From positions 2,342,176 through 2,406,175 of the forward strand of contig NC_043742.1 of the NCBI RefSeq assembly GCF_004337985.1: a DNA stretch of 64,000 nucleotides, written 5' to 3'. The first letter of the stretch is position 1; each line of letters opens with the position of its first letter. The translations under genes and the position numbers were made by a program. Shown here piece after piece: positions 1 to 12,208 of this stretch. The notes beneath the pieces were generated by a model. The model was given only the letters and a program-made list of their open reading frames with translations. It was not told the origin of the DNA and searched no databases. This DNA comes from Pyricularia pennisetigena (taxonomy: Eukaryota > Ascomycota > Sordariomycetes > Magnaporthales > Pyriculariaceae).

Positions 1-51
1 AATATCAAGCTACCTACAGGGCTATATACAGATAAAAAATATATAAATAAA

Positions 52-765
52 ATGGGTAAATTAAATAAAACCCTGTATGGTTTAAAACAAGCGCCTAGAC
101 TTTGGTATAAATACCTTACCAAAACGCTGATAAAACTAGGTTTTACTGTTTTCCCATGCGACGAAGGCGTATATACAAACCAAAATAATAATAGCCAATT
201 TTTTGGCATTATTATGGCTTGTCACGTCGACGATATTTTGGCATTTAATGCTGATTTATCGTTATTGGATATTCTTTATAAAGAATTATCCAAATATATA
301 AAAATAGAATGTATAGGACCTGTATCCAATTTTTTGGGTAACAGGATAACTATAAATAAAAACAATAAAACCGCTTTTATTAGCCAGGAAGATTATACCA
401 ATAAAATATTAAATAAATTCAATATTATAAATAACGAAAAACCTTTTACCATTCCGGGGGTACCAGGTTTAAAATTCGATATAAATAAACATAAAGCTAC
501 AAAAGAGGAAGTTAAAAATTTCCAACAGAAAGTAGGCTCATTACTATATTTAGCAATCAAAAGCCGCCCAGATATAACATATTGCACGTGCCTAGCCGCC
601 AGGTTTATGGCTAATCCTGGGGCTGAACATTTCAAGATTTTTGAGAATGTTTTTAAATATCTGCTAAAAAATCCCACTTTGGCCTACAATATAACGTTAA
701 TAATATATCCCAACATAACGTTAACAATAACGGATCCAATAAAAATAACGTTGACGAAATGTTAA
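52..765 (+). pseudogene. copia reverse transcriptase (RVT_2), C-terminal half
   Basis: An open frame of 237 codons starts inside the RT domain, so the first ATG is only an internal Met. Visible copia hallmarks are LYGLKQAPRLWYKYL near residue 8, the catalytic box HVDDILAF near residue 58 (usually YVDD, with Tyr to His here), and RPDITYCTCLAARFMANP near residue 172. The frame loses homology near 690 and enters a low-complexity AAT/ATAA-rich stretch (690-830) containing a 12-bp tandem repeat near 764-795. RNase H then resumes in another frame, so the polyprotein is frameshifted or carried an Asn/Ile-rich linker. It would make cDNA within virus-like particles if active. Confidence 0.8.
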
Positions 766-833
766 TAAATAATATAAATAATATAAATAATATAAACCTG
801 CAGGATAAAAGCCAAAACAACGATAATATCTAA

Positions 834-1361
834 TTTATTAAGGGATATACAGACTTTAATTGGGTTAACGACCTAAATCAAAGACGTTCCACTACTGGAT
901 ATATATTTAGCCTATCTAACAGTTATAACATAAATAACGATAATAATATAATAAATTGGACTTTTCAATTTCAGAAAACGGTAGCTTTATCGTCGACTGA
1001 AACTGAGTATATGCCTTTACGGGACGACGTTAAAAAAGCCATATATTGAAACAATATGCTAAATTATATAAATAATAATTTAAAGTTGGGTTTTAACATT
1101 AAAACCCCTTTAATTTTAGTGGATAATGCGTCTACCATAAAGCTCGCGGAAAACCCGGAATTTTATAAAAGATTTAAACATATCGATATAATATATCATT
1201 CTAGCCGCGAAGCTATAAATAATAATTTAGTTGAGTTGAAATATATACCAACTAAGTTAAACATAGCTGATTTTTTAACGAAATCAGTACCCGGACCTTT
1301 GCATAAGGATCTATTATCCTATGCAAATGTCAATAACGGTGCAGAAAAAAACGATAAATAA
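834..1361 (+). pseudogene. copia RNase H and C-terminal tail
   Basis: The frame starting at 834 reads through RNase H: a GYTDFNW start, RRSTTGYIF, then ALSSTETEYMPL, which carries the characteristic TEAEY-like block. It continues through VDNASTIKLAENP, a RFKHIDIIYH block and ADFLTKSVPG, the usual copia C terminus. One in-frame stop (TGA at 1047-1049) sits where Trp is expected, as RIP of TGG would give. Downstream the frame ends naturally at 1361. It degrades the RNA of RNA:DNA hybrids during reverse transcription. The identification is firm; activity is unlikely because of the stop and the frame break. Confidence 0.8.
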
Positions 1362-1431
1362 ATAAATAAATAAAACGTATCCACTCGATAATTTGTTTAT
1401 TATTTAATATAACAAATAGATTACGGGGGTA

Positions 1432-1566
1432 TGTGAACATGGCTAGCGCAGGGCTAATTTTATTAGTCACCCTGCATCGAATAAATAAACAAATAACAAA
1501 TAACACGTATACGCGTTTATACACACAAAGCTTTATATATCACGTCTTTGTTTATAGTTTCAACAA
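1432..1566 (+). repeat. Candidate 3' LTR of the first copia element
   Basis: A G-rich stretch that could be the polypurine tract (GATTACGGGGG) ends just before a TG at 1432. The segment closes with GTTTCAACA, giving TG...CA ends and about 135 bp. There is no second copy in the window to confirm the boundaries, so this is inferred from position and termini. Confidence 0.35.
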
Positions 1567-1584
1567 CAAAACAAATACGTTATA

Positions 1585-1675
1585 TTTAATCTAGCCTAGT
1601 GGTATAATGCACATACCATAATTTATATTATATATACGTTGTTGAAGTGCGTGGGTTCGAATCCCGTTTTGGTCG
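1585..1675 (+). tRNA. tRNA-like relic with A box and B box (probably non-functional)
   Basis: TAGCCTAGTGG at 1592-1602 fits the internal Pol III A box, and GGTTCGAATCC at 1654-1664 is a perfect B box inside a T-arm that pairs (GTGGG/CCCGT with wobbles). The 3' acceptor strand TTTGGTC (1668-1674) has no complementary 5' strand, and the anticodon region cannot be folded convincingly, even allowing an intron. I read it as a broken tRNA gene or tRNA-derived sequence, not a working tRNA. Confidence 0.3.
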
Positions 1676-1775
1676 TAGATTTTCTGTGCATGCATAAGCA
1701 CAATAGGCCGTTAGGCTTAATGTGCCGTTAGGCTCAATAGGTCGGCAGGCCAGTCACATGAATAAGGCCAAATCA

Positions 1776-2034
1776 TGTAACGTGACCCCGCATTCCGGAC
1801 ATCCGGATCGAAGATCTGCACCTACGGATTCGAACACGTAATTCACAACTTAGCCTTAGATTCATCACCTTCATACCTGCATCGATTCAACGATTCAACG
1901 AATCGATTGTGCAATAATATATTATTTCTATTACCCGCTAGCAGACGGTTATCTGCCATTTCAACGTTCCATCAGCCTTTTACGTGATCCACTTTTCCCC
2001 GCGTTCAAGATTGAGCTTATTCTATCACGTAACA
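1776..2034. repeat. Candidate solo LTR, not RIP-mutated
   Basis: A 259-bp GC-balanced segment has near-inverted termini TGTAACGTGA and TCACGTAACA, which have the TG...CA form of LTR ends. Flanking 5-mers (aatca, tcctc) do not match, so there is no TSD. The whole 1680-2060 interval contrasts with its AT-rich surroundings and has no convincing coding frame. Confidence 0.35.
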
Positions 2035-2056
2035 TCCTCACAGTAACGGGGGGTAA

Positions 2057-3250
2057 CTAACCTGTATTTTCAGGGTTTTTTAGCGGATAATTATCCGCTG
2101 GAACGCTGTTAATCTCGTCTTCAAATTTAAAATTAAAATCCCCCTCTAAATCTGTATTTTCCCCTTTTAAAATCTGTAACGTTTCCCCTGGAATAGCCAA
2201 ATTTTCAACGGTTATACCCTTTACAATTTTTACGGTAAAGGTTTTATATACGGCCCGTCTAACGGGTGCGTAAACCAACGCTGTAAAATTTGATAAATGG
2301 GTTAAAAATCTCACCGTTTCGGTGCGGGGAGCCAATTTATTAAATTGTTGGCGTTTTTCCAACGGTTTAATAACCTGGTATACAGTACCAATAACCCGTA
2401 AATACCCTAAATTGGGTTTATACGGTAATCCAGGTTGGAATTCGGAATAAAATTCCTCGTAGGGTGTTAAATCCCTATTAATTACCGCTATACGGCTGAT
2501 TAAATTAACCACGGTAGGTAGTAAATAACACCAGAAATATAATGGTAAACCCGCCGTTATAATGGTAAACCGAAGCTTTTCCAAAATAACCCTAACGGAC
2601 CGTTTCGTTATTCCGTGTTAGCAGGGGTTATAAGGATTGGAAATGCTAAAATTAACACCTTTGCTTGTAAACCAACTCTAAAAATTTGTATTAACCTCGA
2701 ACCCCCTATCGAAATGAAAATTTAGGGGGTAACGCCCGTACGTAGTTTTTAAAACCCAAAAAAACCTTTAATAACCATTAAAACCGTAGGTCCGGTTTTA
2801 GTTTTTAATGTGATTAACCACCGAAAACAGGATTTTCGGTCCATTAATAATAAAAATACGGGTTTTTTATTGTAAAAGTTAAATTTAAAAGTCACTGTAT
2901 TACCTTTTATAAAATCGAAAATATTAGGGGGTGTAGGGAGTGCGATTTTATTTGAACGCCAAATAAAAATGGCTTTAACGTAAGCAATATAGGTAATTAC
3001 CTTAATTGTATTTAAATTAGGTAAACCTTTTGTAATTTTAACGGTTTTTTTTTAGCAATAATAACCTTATATGCCCCAAACGCCTGTGCTATAATAGGGT
3101 TTTTTGGGCCTGGATTTCGTTATAATTACCTGTAATTCCGTTTTGTTTAAAGGTTAACCAGCCGTCCGTGATTCGTTTTAACCTTAAAAAGAGGTAATTT
3201 ATAGGGGCCTGCTTTAAATCCGTTAATAAAGGAGGTTTTAACAACGGACT
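2057..3250 (-). pseudogene. Copia integrase, copy 1 (partial)
   Basis: The minus strand keeps an open frame at 2057-2584 containing AVINRDLTPYEEFYSE, the copia integrase segment just after the catalytic Glu, and a following conserved block PYKPNLGYLRVIGTVYQVI. Upstream (to about 3250) homology to the other two copies continues in broken frames. The element's integrase inserts cDNA into chromosomal DNA; this copy lacks the downstream RT and cannot be autonomous. Confidence 0.75.
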
Positions 3251-3547
3251 TTTTGTATGGGAAACCCCTATTTTTCGGAAATAGTTCCTTTTGTATTAGG
3301 TTGCATAAAAAGGTTACCTAACGGTGTGCCGGGCCTACGGGGCCCAGTTTTACGTGGATTTTCAGGGCTTTTACCGCTAAATTGTTACGTTACAGGTAAA
3401 TTTACGGTTATCTCCGTATTTTGTTCGGGATTTAGTTTTTCCGTTACCGTATTTTCTTCTGGTTCCGAATCGGTGTAAATTTTATAATCCTCGTAATTTT
3501 CGGGTTTTATATTATTTAATTTTTTTCCAACGGGGCTGCGTAACCTC

Positions 3548-4063
3548 TTATACCCCCTGTAAGGCTATGCTAGAAACAGTTGTATATTTACCTATTATAT
3601 AGGCGTAATTCGAAATAACGTTATTTCGAACAAGGATATCGCACCTTTTAACCTTTAAATAAAACGAATGTTTAACGGTAATCAAACGTCCCCACGTTTT
3701 GCGATCTTTATCGTACAGGGTATCTTTTAATAATACGCCCCCTGTATTATAGTGTATAATATTATTGACGAAATTTATTCCAAACGAGGGGATATATAAA
3801 ACGTCATTTAACGTACCCTTTTTAAATTCGTTAGTTTTTTGGCCGTAACAGATTTGTATTTTCACAGTTCCGGTACCTACAGGCTTAACAGGGCCACCTT
3901 TTATACCGAGTTCGACTGTAAAACCGGGGGTATAATCGGCAAAAAATTGCTTATTTGCAAAAATATGGGGCGTTTTACTTATATCGTACAGGATAACGTA
4001 ATTTAATTTCCCTAGTTTAGGGGTCCCTTTTACGCCGCGTCCAGGTTTCGTTTTAACCCTCAA
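3548..4063 (-). pseudogene. Copia protease/pre-integrase region, copy 1
   Basis: The frame includes HIFANKQFFADY and LNDVLYIPSFGINFV, the blocks that follow the retropepsin active site and precede the integrase zinc finger in copia polyproteins. The expected Asp-Ser/Thr-Gly protease triad is not visible; the position reads YDISKTPHI. Equivalent stretches are at 41051-41458 (copy 2) and about 50980-51420 (copy 3). Confidence 0.65.
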
Positions 4064-4199
4064 ATTAGCTGCTAAAACCTGTGGTTTTAACGTCTTACCG
4101 GTATCGGTTTCCGAATCCGAATCCGAACGTAATTTTATAATTCCGCTAATAGCGGAATTAACCTCCTATTCCAAGGCGTTATACGTTGCTCCTTCGTTA

Positions 4200-5026
4200 A
4201 CGTCACCTGGAATCGAGCCCGCAAATGACTCGAAACTTATAAAATTTATGGACGTTCCAACGGTTAATTCGCTGGAGGAGGATTTAGTATTTTTTACAAA
4301 AGCAAAATCGGAATTAAAGTTTTTATTACCTTTTTTTCGTAATTTAAAGGTGGTTTCCTGCCCATTATTCTCCTTTTTAGCGCCTTTTTTAGCGTTCTTT
4401 TACCCGTTTTTTTATTTTCAAACCTATAATTAGCAGTTTTAACCGTTGTAAAACCTAAAATCGAATTTTCGGATATTAGGTCCGCCATAAAGTATTGCAA
4501 ATTTAATCTTTCCGAATTTTGGCCTATTATTTGCAGGGCCCGTTAGGTATTGCGTTGGCGTTTAGTTCAAATAGGGAATATTCCTTCCAAAGCCCGTAAA
4601 TACCCATTTCGTACGTTTACGGGGTTAATTTGTACGTTAGTATTCGCTAATTTAGCTACCAGTAAATTGAAACGGTTGTTAAATTTAAGTATTATTTTTT
4701 TTGAATTTCGAAAAATTTAAAACGTGGAATTCCCAATATAGTGAATTTCGATTAATTTCGGGTGCAAGGGAATAATTATTTTCCAGGGTTTTATAAACCG
4801 TTACGGGGCTGGAATATTATGCAATAAATTTTAAAAGCTTTTTGGTTAAACTGTTTTTTATCAATAATAATAGGATTAATTGCTCCTATTCCGGTAGGGT
4901 ATAGCCAATTTTAGGGTTGGAAATAAATTCCGCTGCCTTTATAACCCTAAATTATATTAAATACGCCTGTTTCCGTAAATTAAAATTGCTAACCTTTATT
5001 AATTTACAATTTTCGGGGAAGGAAAA
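4200..5026 (-). pseudogene. Copia gag, copy 1, 3' part (up to gypsy insertion)
   Basis: Minus-strand homology to the gag region of copies 2 and 3, with many stops. Copy 3 has the better preserved equivalent (51983-52246), with the UBN2/gag-like block LLYREFHALNFSKF. The gag sequence is interrupted at 5026 by gypsy A1 and resumes at 12209 after the duplicated gaaaa. Confidence 0.7.
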
Positions 5027-5469
5027 TGTTACGACCAGACAAGATGGGTCGGTACCAAGGAGGCCAGGCGGGGTCACACCCCTCCTAACGACACTCGACC
5101 AGAGAAAACAACGACCAACAGGAAACAGAATTATATAAAAGACTACGTGACCCCACGTAACCGCCAAAAAAACGATATAATTGGTATATTACATATTAAT
5201 TATAGTAGAACAAATAATATACGGATTATGGGACATATTACACATATTACACCCAGGACAACGGACTATTTAAAAACACGTTTATTATTATGTAAATAAA
5301 ACTTAGTTTAAAATTATTTAGCAGCAATCAATTTACTATTTACCCAGGAATCGATTATAATTTCACCCCAATTATTGAAAAACCCCAATTACCCAGTCCA
5401 AACGCTTAATTGCTTTAACCCATTGTATTTTACCCTAAAAACAGGTTACCCGATACTTTAATCGTAACA
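5027..5469 (+). repeat. 5' LTR of gypsy A1
   Basis: Starts TGTTACGACC and ends CGTAACA, 443 bp. Its outer (left) 150 bp are nearly free of RIP, while its inner end is strongly mutated; the 3' LTR shows the mirror pattern. Confidence 0.95.
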
Positions 5470-5699
5470 TTTTAATTACTCCTATTTAATATTTTGCTTT
5501 AAAATATACCGAATAATATCGCCGAAATAATATTTTCCAACAAAACCACCTTTTAAACCCCTTTTACCATTAACGTTCCGGCCAGCGGTAACGCTTTACG
5601 TTAAATAATCGCGACGCTCCAAGCAAAAAATCGATAATTCCAGGAACGAATAACCGAATAAATTAATCGAACCAATAGGAATTATATTAAATACCTTTT

Positions 5700-6450
5700 A
5701 CCATTACCTTATAATAACACCCCAAATACCTTATAGGGATTCCTTACGGGAACCCGGGCCTATTTTCACTTTAACGAAAATAATTTCGATAATAACGCAA
5801 AAAAAGTCACTTACGCGGCCTCGCTATTAAAAAGCGATACGCTTATTTAATTCAAATTAATCCTACGAAACTATTTGGATTACGATAAGGAAAAAAACCG
5901 TAAAATTAAAATCAACCGCATTTTCGACGATTACGAAAATTTCGAAAAATATTTTAAGGGAGCATTCGGTAATTTAAACGAAAAACGCACGGTTAAACGT
6001 AAATTGGTACGCCTTACCTAAACCAAATCGGTATCCAAATATACCAGTAAATTTCGACAAATTACCGCCAAATTACGATAGGGCCCTAAAGCCCTAATAA
6101 CACGTTTTTATACGGGATTTAAAAAAAATCAAAAACGAATTTATGAAAAAAAAACGACCCGATACCCTAACCGAATACGTAAAACTAGCATTTAAAATCG
6201 ATAACCGATTTTACGAACGAAAACTAGAACGACGCGAAAAACGTAACGTATAAGGACCAATTTTGCGATAAATTAACACGGGACGCAAATACTAATACCT
6301 TAAACCGTTTCGCTAATATAATATTTCCTACGGAATATATAACGGATTTATGGATTTTAACGCGATTTAATATAAATAACTTCGCAAAAATCCCAAAAAG
6401 GGTAAATGCTTTAAATGCGAAAAACCAGGATATATAACCAAATTTTATCC
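5700..6450 (+). pseudogene. Gypsy gag with decayed CCHC knuckle, A1
   Basis: Broken frames carry the gag blocks HFNENNFDNN, LLKSDTLI and EKNRKIKINRIFDDYENFEKYF. The block GKCFKCEKPGYITKFYP near 6405-6455 is a CCHC zinc knuckle in which the last His and Cys have become Tyr, as C-to-T transitions (CAC to TAC and TGC to TAC-type changes) would do. A better preserved homologous gag frame is at 34482-34772 on the minus strand in A3. Gag packages the element RNA in particles. Confidence 0.75.
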
Positions 6451-7739
6451 CCAAAACATTCCGGATTTACACCCCGATTCCATAAAACCACGAAAATTAA
6501 ATATTACCACCCACCAACAAATATAACCGGATTAATACAGTTTAATAAACTGGACTGCATATTACGACGAAAATTGTATAATTTACAACAACGCAAAAAT
6601 GGACGCAGGATAATACCTATAAAAATTTAAAAACATTCGGATTTTAGCAATAGGAAACCGCGTACCTATTAAAACCAGACCACCGGCACAATTACGCAAA
6701 CAAAACGCCAAATTACCCGAATTTACGGAATTAAATATTTTAGAAAAATTAAAATTAAAACTATTAGGATAAACCCACCGTATCCGGATAATCCAACAAA
6801 CCCCAACGGACGAATTTAATAACGAATTAAAAAACGAATTTAGCGAAAAAAAACTATATTTTCAAACCTATACAATACAATAAAAGGAAATACCCCTTAT
6901 ATATATAAGAAAAAATTTATTAATTTATACCAAAACGACCAATTAGTGCAATTTCCCGGAATACTACTTCGAATACAAATACGGAACTTTATAAAATTAA
7001 TTAATCCAACTTTCGGAAACCACACAATTTTAAATACCAAATATCCCAAATATATAAAAATTTTTTGGGCAAAATATTTTAAAAACAACTGCGGATTGCA
7101 TTTTAGCAAAAAAATAATCCACGATTGCTTTCCACGACGACGCAAAACAATAAGCATCCACGAAATATACACCACCACTAAATTACCCAATTGGGAAATT
7201 AAAATAAGATTTAACACCGAACCAGCGGTAATTTTCACCCCTTCCAACGACTACCTTATGGCATATTATAATTAAAAACAATTCCCATAATATAAATACA
7301 CCCGAAATATTTGCAAAATACATATATTAACCAAAACACAGGTATAGCACGAAACGAAATCACGACAACCCGGACCCGCACCCATAACCAAAATCGTGTA
7401 GAACCCCAACGTTGAAAATAACGAAATACCTATAAACGAACGAAAAACGCTTGCACCAACAGGGCACCGATTTAATAAAATTAAAATTCAAAACAACTAT
7501 ACGCCCCAAAACAAGAAAAATAAGGACCCATAACGCGAATCAAATAAATTAAAAAATTAAAATAACCAAACGGTACAAGGCACCAAACGGTAGTAATAAA
7601 AACGGAATAAAAAACCCTAAACGCCACGCAAACCACGAAAACAGCACACGAACACATATTCCTAAATATACAATTTAATGAAAAACCCATACGAACGTTC
7701 CTTAACAGCGGAGCAAAAGGCAATTACATCTTTCCAAAA

Positions 7740-10700
7740 ATCGTGAAAAAACGACGAATACCTTAGTAATAAAAAAAAAATTATATCGATTACAAACCGT
7801 AAAAAAGGCAATTTTATACGGGAACGGTATTATCGAAACAAAGACCGTACACCTCTGGATAGAAAACTATAAACGAAAAAAACAAATTACTTTGGATATT
7901 ACGGAAATAAAAAACAAAAACATAATTTTAGGAATTCCCTGGTTTAAAAAAAGCAACCCCCGGATAAATTGGACTATAGGCCAGATTTAATAGGAAAAGC
8001 ACCTAATTATTAAACGATCTCCAATACAGTAAAATTTATACAGGAAATATAGGGCACGGAAAAACCAACTAAAACAAATGGCGTATTTATAAAAAAAACG
8101 ACTAACCCCGGAGCCAATATCGGAAAAAAGCGACTATTTACAGGCTAAAACCGATCCAATTACACAATACAAATTATACAAAAACAGACCAAAAACGGTA
8201 AAATCCCAAAAAAATACCAAAATTATACACGATTATTTAACCAAAAACTCGAAATAAAATTACCCGAACATAATCCGTTCGACCACGAAATACCATTAAA
8301 AAAAGGAACCCTACCAAAACTCCATAAAATATACGGTTTAAATCCAACACAAATGGAGGCCCTAAACGAATATTTCGCAAAAAATTTCAAAAAAAGCTAT
8401 ATTAAACCATCGATATTACCAGCAAAATACCCAATCTTTTTTTTACCAAAAAAACGGAAAACTACGATTATACGTGGATTACAAACAATTAAACGACATT
8501 ATAATAAAAATTTGCTACCCGCTCCCATTAATAGGAAAATTTCGAAACCTATTTTACCAAATATAATAATTTACAACATTAAATTTTAAAGAAATATATA
8601 ATTTAATCCGTATAAAGGAAGGCGAGGAAGGGAAAACAGCATTTCGCACCAAACGAAAACATTACAAATACCTGGTAATGCTTTTCGGTTTTACCAACGC
8701 CCCCGCAATTTTTTAAACCATAATTAACCATATTTTTAGGGAATATTTAAATATTTTTATCGTTATTTACCTGGACAATATCCTTATTTTTTCCAAAACG
8801 TTAAAAAAATATAAAAAATACGTTCATATAATTTTATAAAAACTACAAAACGTTAAACTTTCAATTAAACCCGAAAAATGCATTTTTTATAACAAACAAA
8901 CTAACTTTTTAGGATATATTATCGCCCCTAAAAAAATTAGGATAAAAAAATTAAAAATCCAAACAATAAAAGAATAACCCTAACCATAAAACGCAAAAAA
9001 CGTTCGGGTATTTTTTGGATTTATAAATTTTTAAAAAACATTTATTAAAAATTACGGCGCGATCGCCACCCGATTAACTAATATAACCAAGAAGGATTTA
9101 AAATTCCAATGGACGGAATAAATATAAAAAATTTTCGAACAATTACGAAATGTAATAGTATGAAAACCGATTTTTAAAATACCAAACCCAACGAAACTTT
9201 TCGATATCGAAACCGACGTATCCAATTACGCAATCGGAGGACAATTTAGCCAACGAAACGAAAAAAAACGCCTGCATTTTTGCGCCTTTTTTTTACAAAA
9301 ATTATATAAACCAAAATTCAATTACTAAATCCACGATAAAACATTTATAGCTATCATCCGAGCATTTGAAAAATGGAAACCACAATTATGCGAAATTAAA
9401 TACGAAATATTAATTTATACGGACCATAAAAACATAACCCATTTTACTACTAGCAAAATATTAAATAAACGATAAATTAAATAGGTAAAATTCCTATTAA
9501 AATTCCATTTTAAAATTATTTACCGAAAAGGAATAAAAAATGGCAGGGTTAACGCTTTTAATAAAAAACCAAATTATAAAAATATTATACCCGAAAAAAT
9601 ACGGAAAATTTTTACGGTAAACGATAACGGAAACCTTTTACCAATTTACCGAGATTTTATAACGACCAACACGGTAATTATACCAAAAGAAATACGGAAA
9701 ATCCACGAAAATAAAATTTACGGACACCAAGGAATTTCCAAAATATGTTAACGGTTAAAACAGCATTATAATTTTAAAAACATATAACAAAAAATACAAA
9801 AAACTATTAAAAATTGCGAACTTTGCGCAAAAAGCAAATCCGCCAAACACAAACTTTACGAGCTTTTATAGCCGTTACCAACCCCTAATAAAGCCTGGTA
9901 AACCATTATAATGGATTTTATCGTTAAATTACTATTTTCCGAAAAATTACTCACTAAAATTAAAAATAATAATATATTAATTATAATGGATAAATTTACT
10001 AAATACGCCTATTTCCTATTTTATGAAAAAAGTAATAACGCCATAAAAATCGCTTACACATTTTTACGAATAATTGTTAACAACCACGGATTTCCAAAAA
10101 GCATTATTACGGATAAAAATAAATTTTTTACATTAAAATTTTGGAAATTTTTAATGGAACAGCTAGGAATTAACCACAAATTATTTACAATATTCCACCC
10201 ACAAACAAACGGATAAACAAAACGAATAAACCAAATATTAAAACAATATTTAAAATGTTATATAAACCATAAATAGGATAATTGGGTACGGTTATTATTT
10301 ACAATATAATTCGCATATAATAATTTAAAAAATACAAATATTAAAATAGCCCCGTTTTATACCAATTACGGATTTAACCCTACGGTATATGGAAAACCAA
10401 AAACCACTATTACGGCCCCATAAACCGATAAACAAATAAACGAATTACAAAAACTCCACCAAAAACTCCAACAAAAATTGGAATTCGTACGAAAAAAATA
10501 ACTAAATACGCCAACTAATATCGGATAAAAAAACCATTTTTTTAAAAAGGAAATAACGTTTATTTTATTCGACGCAATATTAAAACACAACGACGAAATA
10601 ACAAATTTAATTTTAAAAAACTTGGATTTTTTAAAATTAATAAAAGAATTAGCGAAACCAATTATAAATTATTATAATTAAAAACTATAAAAATCCACCC

Positions 10701-10960
10701 AACGTTCCACGTATTACTATTGGAACCAGCACCGCCCGGGACCAGTATATGAAAAATAATCGAAATCGACGTAAAAAAATATATTCGACGTCGAACGAAT
10801 ATTGGACCATAAACGCAACCACGGTAAAACAAAATATTTTATTAAATGGGAAAATTATGGATACGAAAAAAATATTAAGGAATTTTTTAACCACCTCCAA
10901 AATTACCAGGAATTATTCCGCCAATATTACTGCAAACTGGATTTGCGAGCAAATTAGCCA
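7740..10960 (+). pseudogene. Gypsy pol with chromodomain (PR-RT-RH-INT-CHR), A1
   Basis: Domains in order: retropepsin flank with NIILGIPWFKKSNPRINW (about 7920-7970); RT from about 8350, with [11 protein letters not shown] (8680-8715) and the catalytic box as YLDN (8768-8779), so the second Asp is lost by a GAC-to-AAC change; RNase H with ETDVSNYAIGGQF (about 9205); integrase zinc finger ending CELCAKSK (about 9820); integrase core at 9911-10216 with MDFIVKLL, IITDKNKFF and HPQTNG. A chromodomain follows at about 10789-10950 (ILDHKRNHG, KYFIKWENYGYEKN). The chromodomain places it among chromoviruses, which can target chromatin marks. Numerous stops make it inactive. Confidence 0.9.
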
Positions 10961-11229
10961 AAAAAGGACGATTTAAAAAAATATCACCTATTATTTCCAA
11001 AAACTAAGGATCGACCAGGATTCGAAACCATACCACCAAGCGAATTTACAAAAAAACGATTAATATATATTATAAACCAAAATATACGAATAAAATAATT
11101 TACCGACTGAATATTGCGTAAAAATATTTACTTTATCCAATAAAAAAATATTTAAAAAACCTATTAAAAAAACGAATTCTAGGCAAAATTAAAATCCGGA
11201 AAAAACGATTCCAAAAACATTTTAAAAAA

Positions 11230-11600
11230 AGTTTCGGCCGACCGCCGCCGTTCCTCCTATTTTACCTCCTTACGCTCGATTTAATCCAATTCCTCCAAAT
11301 TGTCGATGTTATAACGAACCGCCTTTATTATTTTTTTAAATTATATTTTCTTTTGCTTACGCAAACGAAGAATCTTTTCCTCCGCCGTTTCCAATTTGAA
11401 TTTAAGTTTTAAATGTTAAACCGCAATCCTATATAGCTGTTTTCGGGAAATACCTATAATATCGCATCGTGAACGGCCCAGGCGAATATATTCGTTATAA
11501 CGAAAAAAATCCCGAAACGATATAACGCATTTCGCGATCCCCTGCCATTCGCAAATAAAATAAAAAAACATTTCGACCGCCGAAAAAAAATATAAAAAAC
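11230..11600 (-). pseudogene. Antisense accessory ORF of gypsy A1
   Basis: Between the chromodomain and the 3' LTR the opposite strand can be read as a decayed protein with the blocks FRDFFRY, GISRKQLYRIAV, LRKQKK and EERRRSAE. The same blocks recur in A2 (26210-26590, -) and, best preserved, in A3 (29340-29740, +). From memory, fungal hypothetical proteins with a similar LRKQKKMWFEK-type helix are common near repeats; I cannot check this here. Function unknown. Confidence 0.55.
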
Positions 11601-11765
11601 AAATCGATGCGACGAACGGTGGACGTGCAATTACGAATTTTAACTATTCGATTGGATATAACGTAAAAAAATTAGCAAAAAAGGAATATAAAAATAAAAA
11701 TAAAAATTAAAGGAATATAAATTATTTTAAGGCCAAAAGGATTTGGCCAAAAAAAAGAAACCTAA

Positions 11766-12208
11766 TTTTACGACCGAATAAAATGGGTTGGTTCCAAAAA
11801 GGCCAGGCGGGGTTACACCCTTTTTAACAATATTCGACCAAAAAAAACACCGACCGATAGGAAATAAAATTATATAAATGATTACGTAACCCCACGTAAC
11901 CGCCAAAAAAACGATATAATTAATATATTATATATTAATTGTAATAAAACAAATAATATGCGGATTATGGGATATATTACATATATTACACCCAGGATAA
12001 CGGATTATTTACAAATACGTTTATTACCATGTAAATAAGACTTACTTTAAGATTGCTTAGCAGCAATTAATTTACTATTTACCCAGGAATCGATTATAAT
12101 TTTACCCCAATTATTGAGGAACCCCAGTTACCCAATCCAAACGCTCAACTGCTTCAACCCACTGTACTTTACCCTAAGAACAGGTTACCCGACACTTTGA
12201 TCGTAACA
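11766..12208 (+). repeat. 3' LTR of gypsy A1
   Basis: 443 bp, ends CGTAACA. Its start is altered (TTTTACGACC instead of TGTTACGACC). The inner 150 bp are strongly RIP-mutated and the outer end is nearly intact. Confidence 0.95.

Larger units (their letters stand above)
1..1566 (+). mobile_element. 3' part of a Ty1/copia LTR retrotransposon (runs off left edge)
   Basis: Reading left to right this holds the C-terminal half of a copia reverse transcriptase, a copia RNase H, a short non-coding tail and a candidate 3' LTR. It differs in sequence and orientation from the three minus-strand copia copies elsewhere in the window. It is only lightly RIP-damaged: long frames remain and the RT catalytic VDD is intact. 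The 5' end, and so the TSD and length, lie outside the window. Confidence 0.85.
5027..12208 (+). mobile_element. Gypsy chromovirus A1, complete, TSD gaaaa
   Basis: A 7182-bp element bounded by two 443-bp LTRs (5027-5469 and 11766-12208) with the order gag, protease, RT, RNase H, integrase, chromodomain and an antisense ORF. It is flanked by gaaaa at 5022-5026 and 12209-12213. The same site is uninterrupted in the paralogous copia copies (gaaaa at 42486-42490 and 52401-52405), which proves the insertion boundaries. RIP has introduced stops throughout, so it cannot transpose by itself. Confidence 0.95.
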
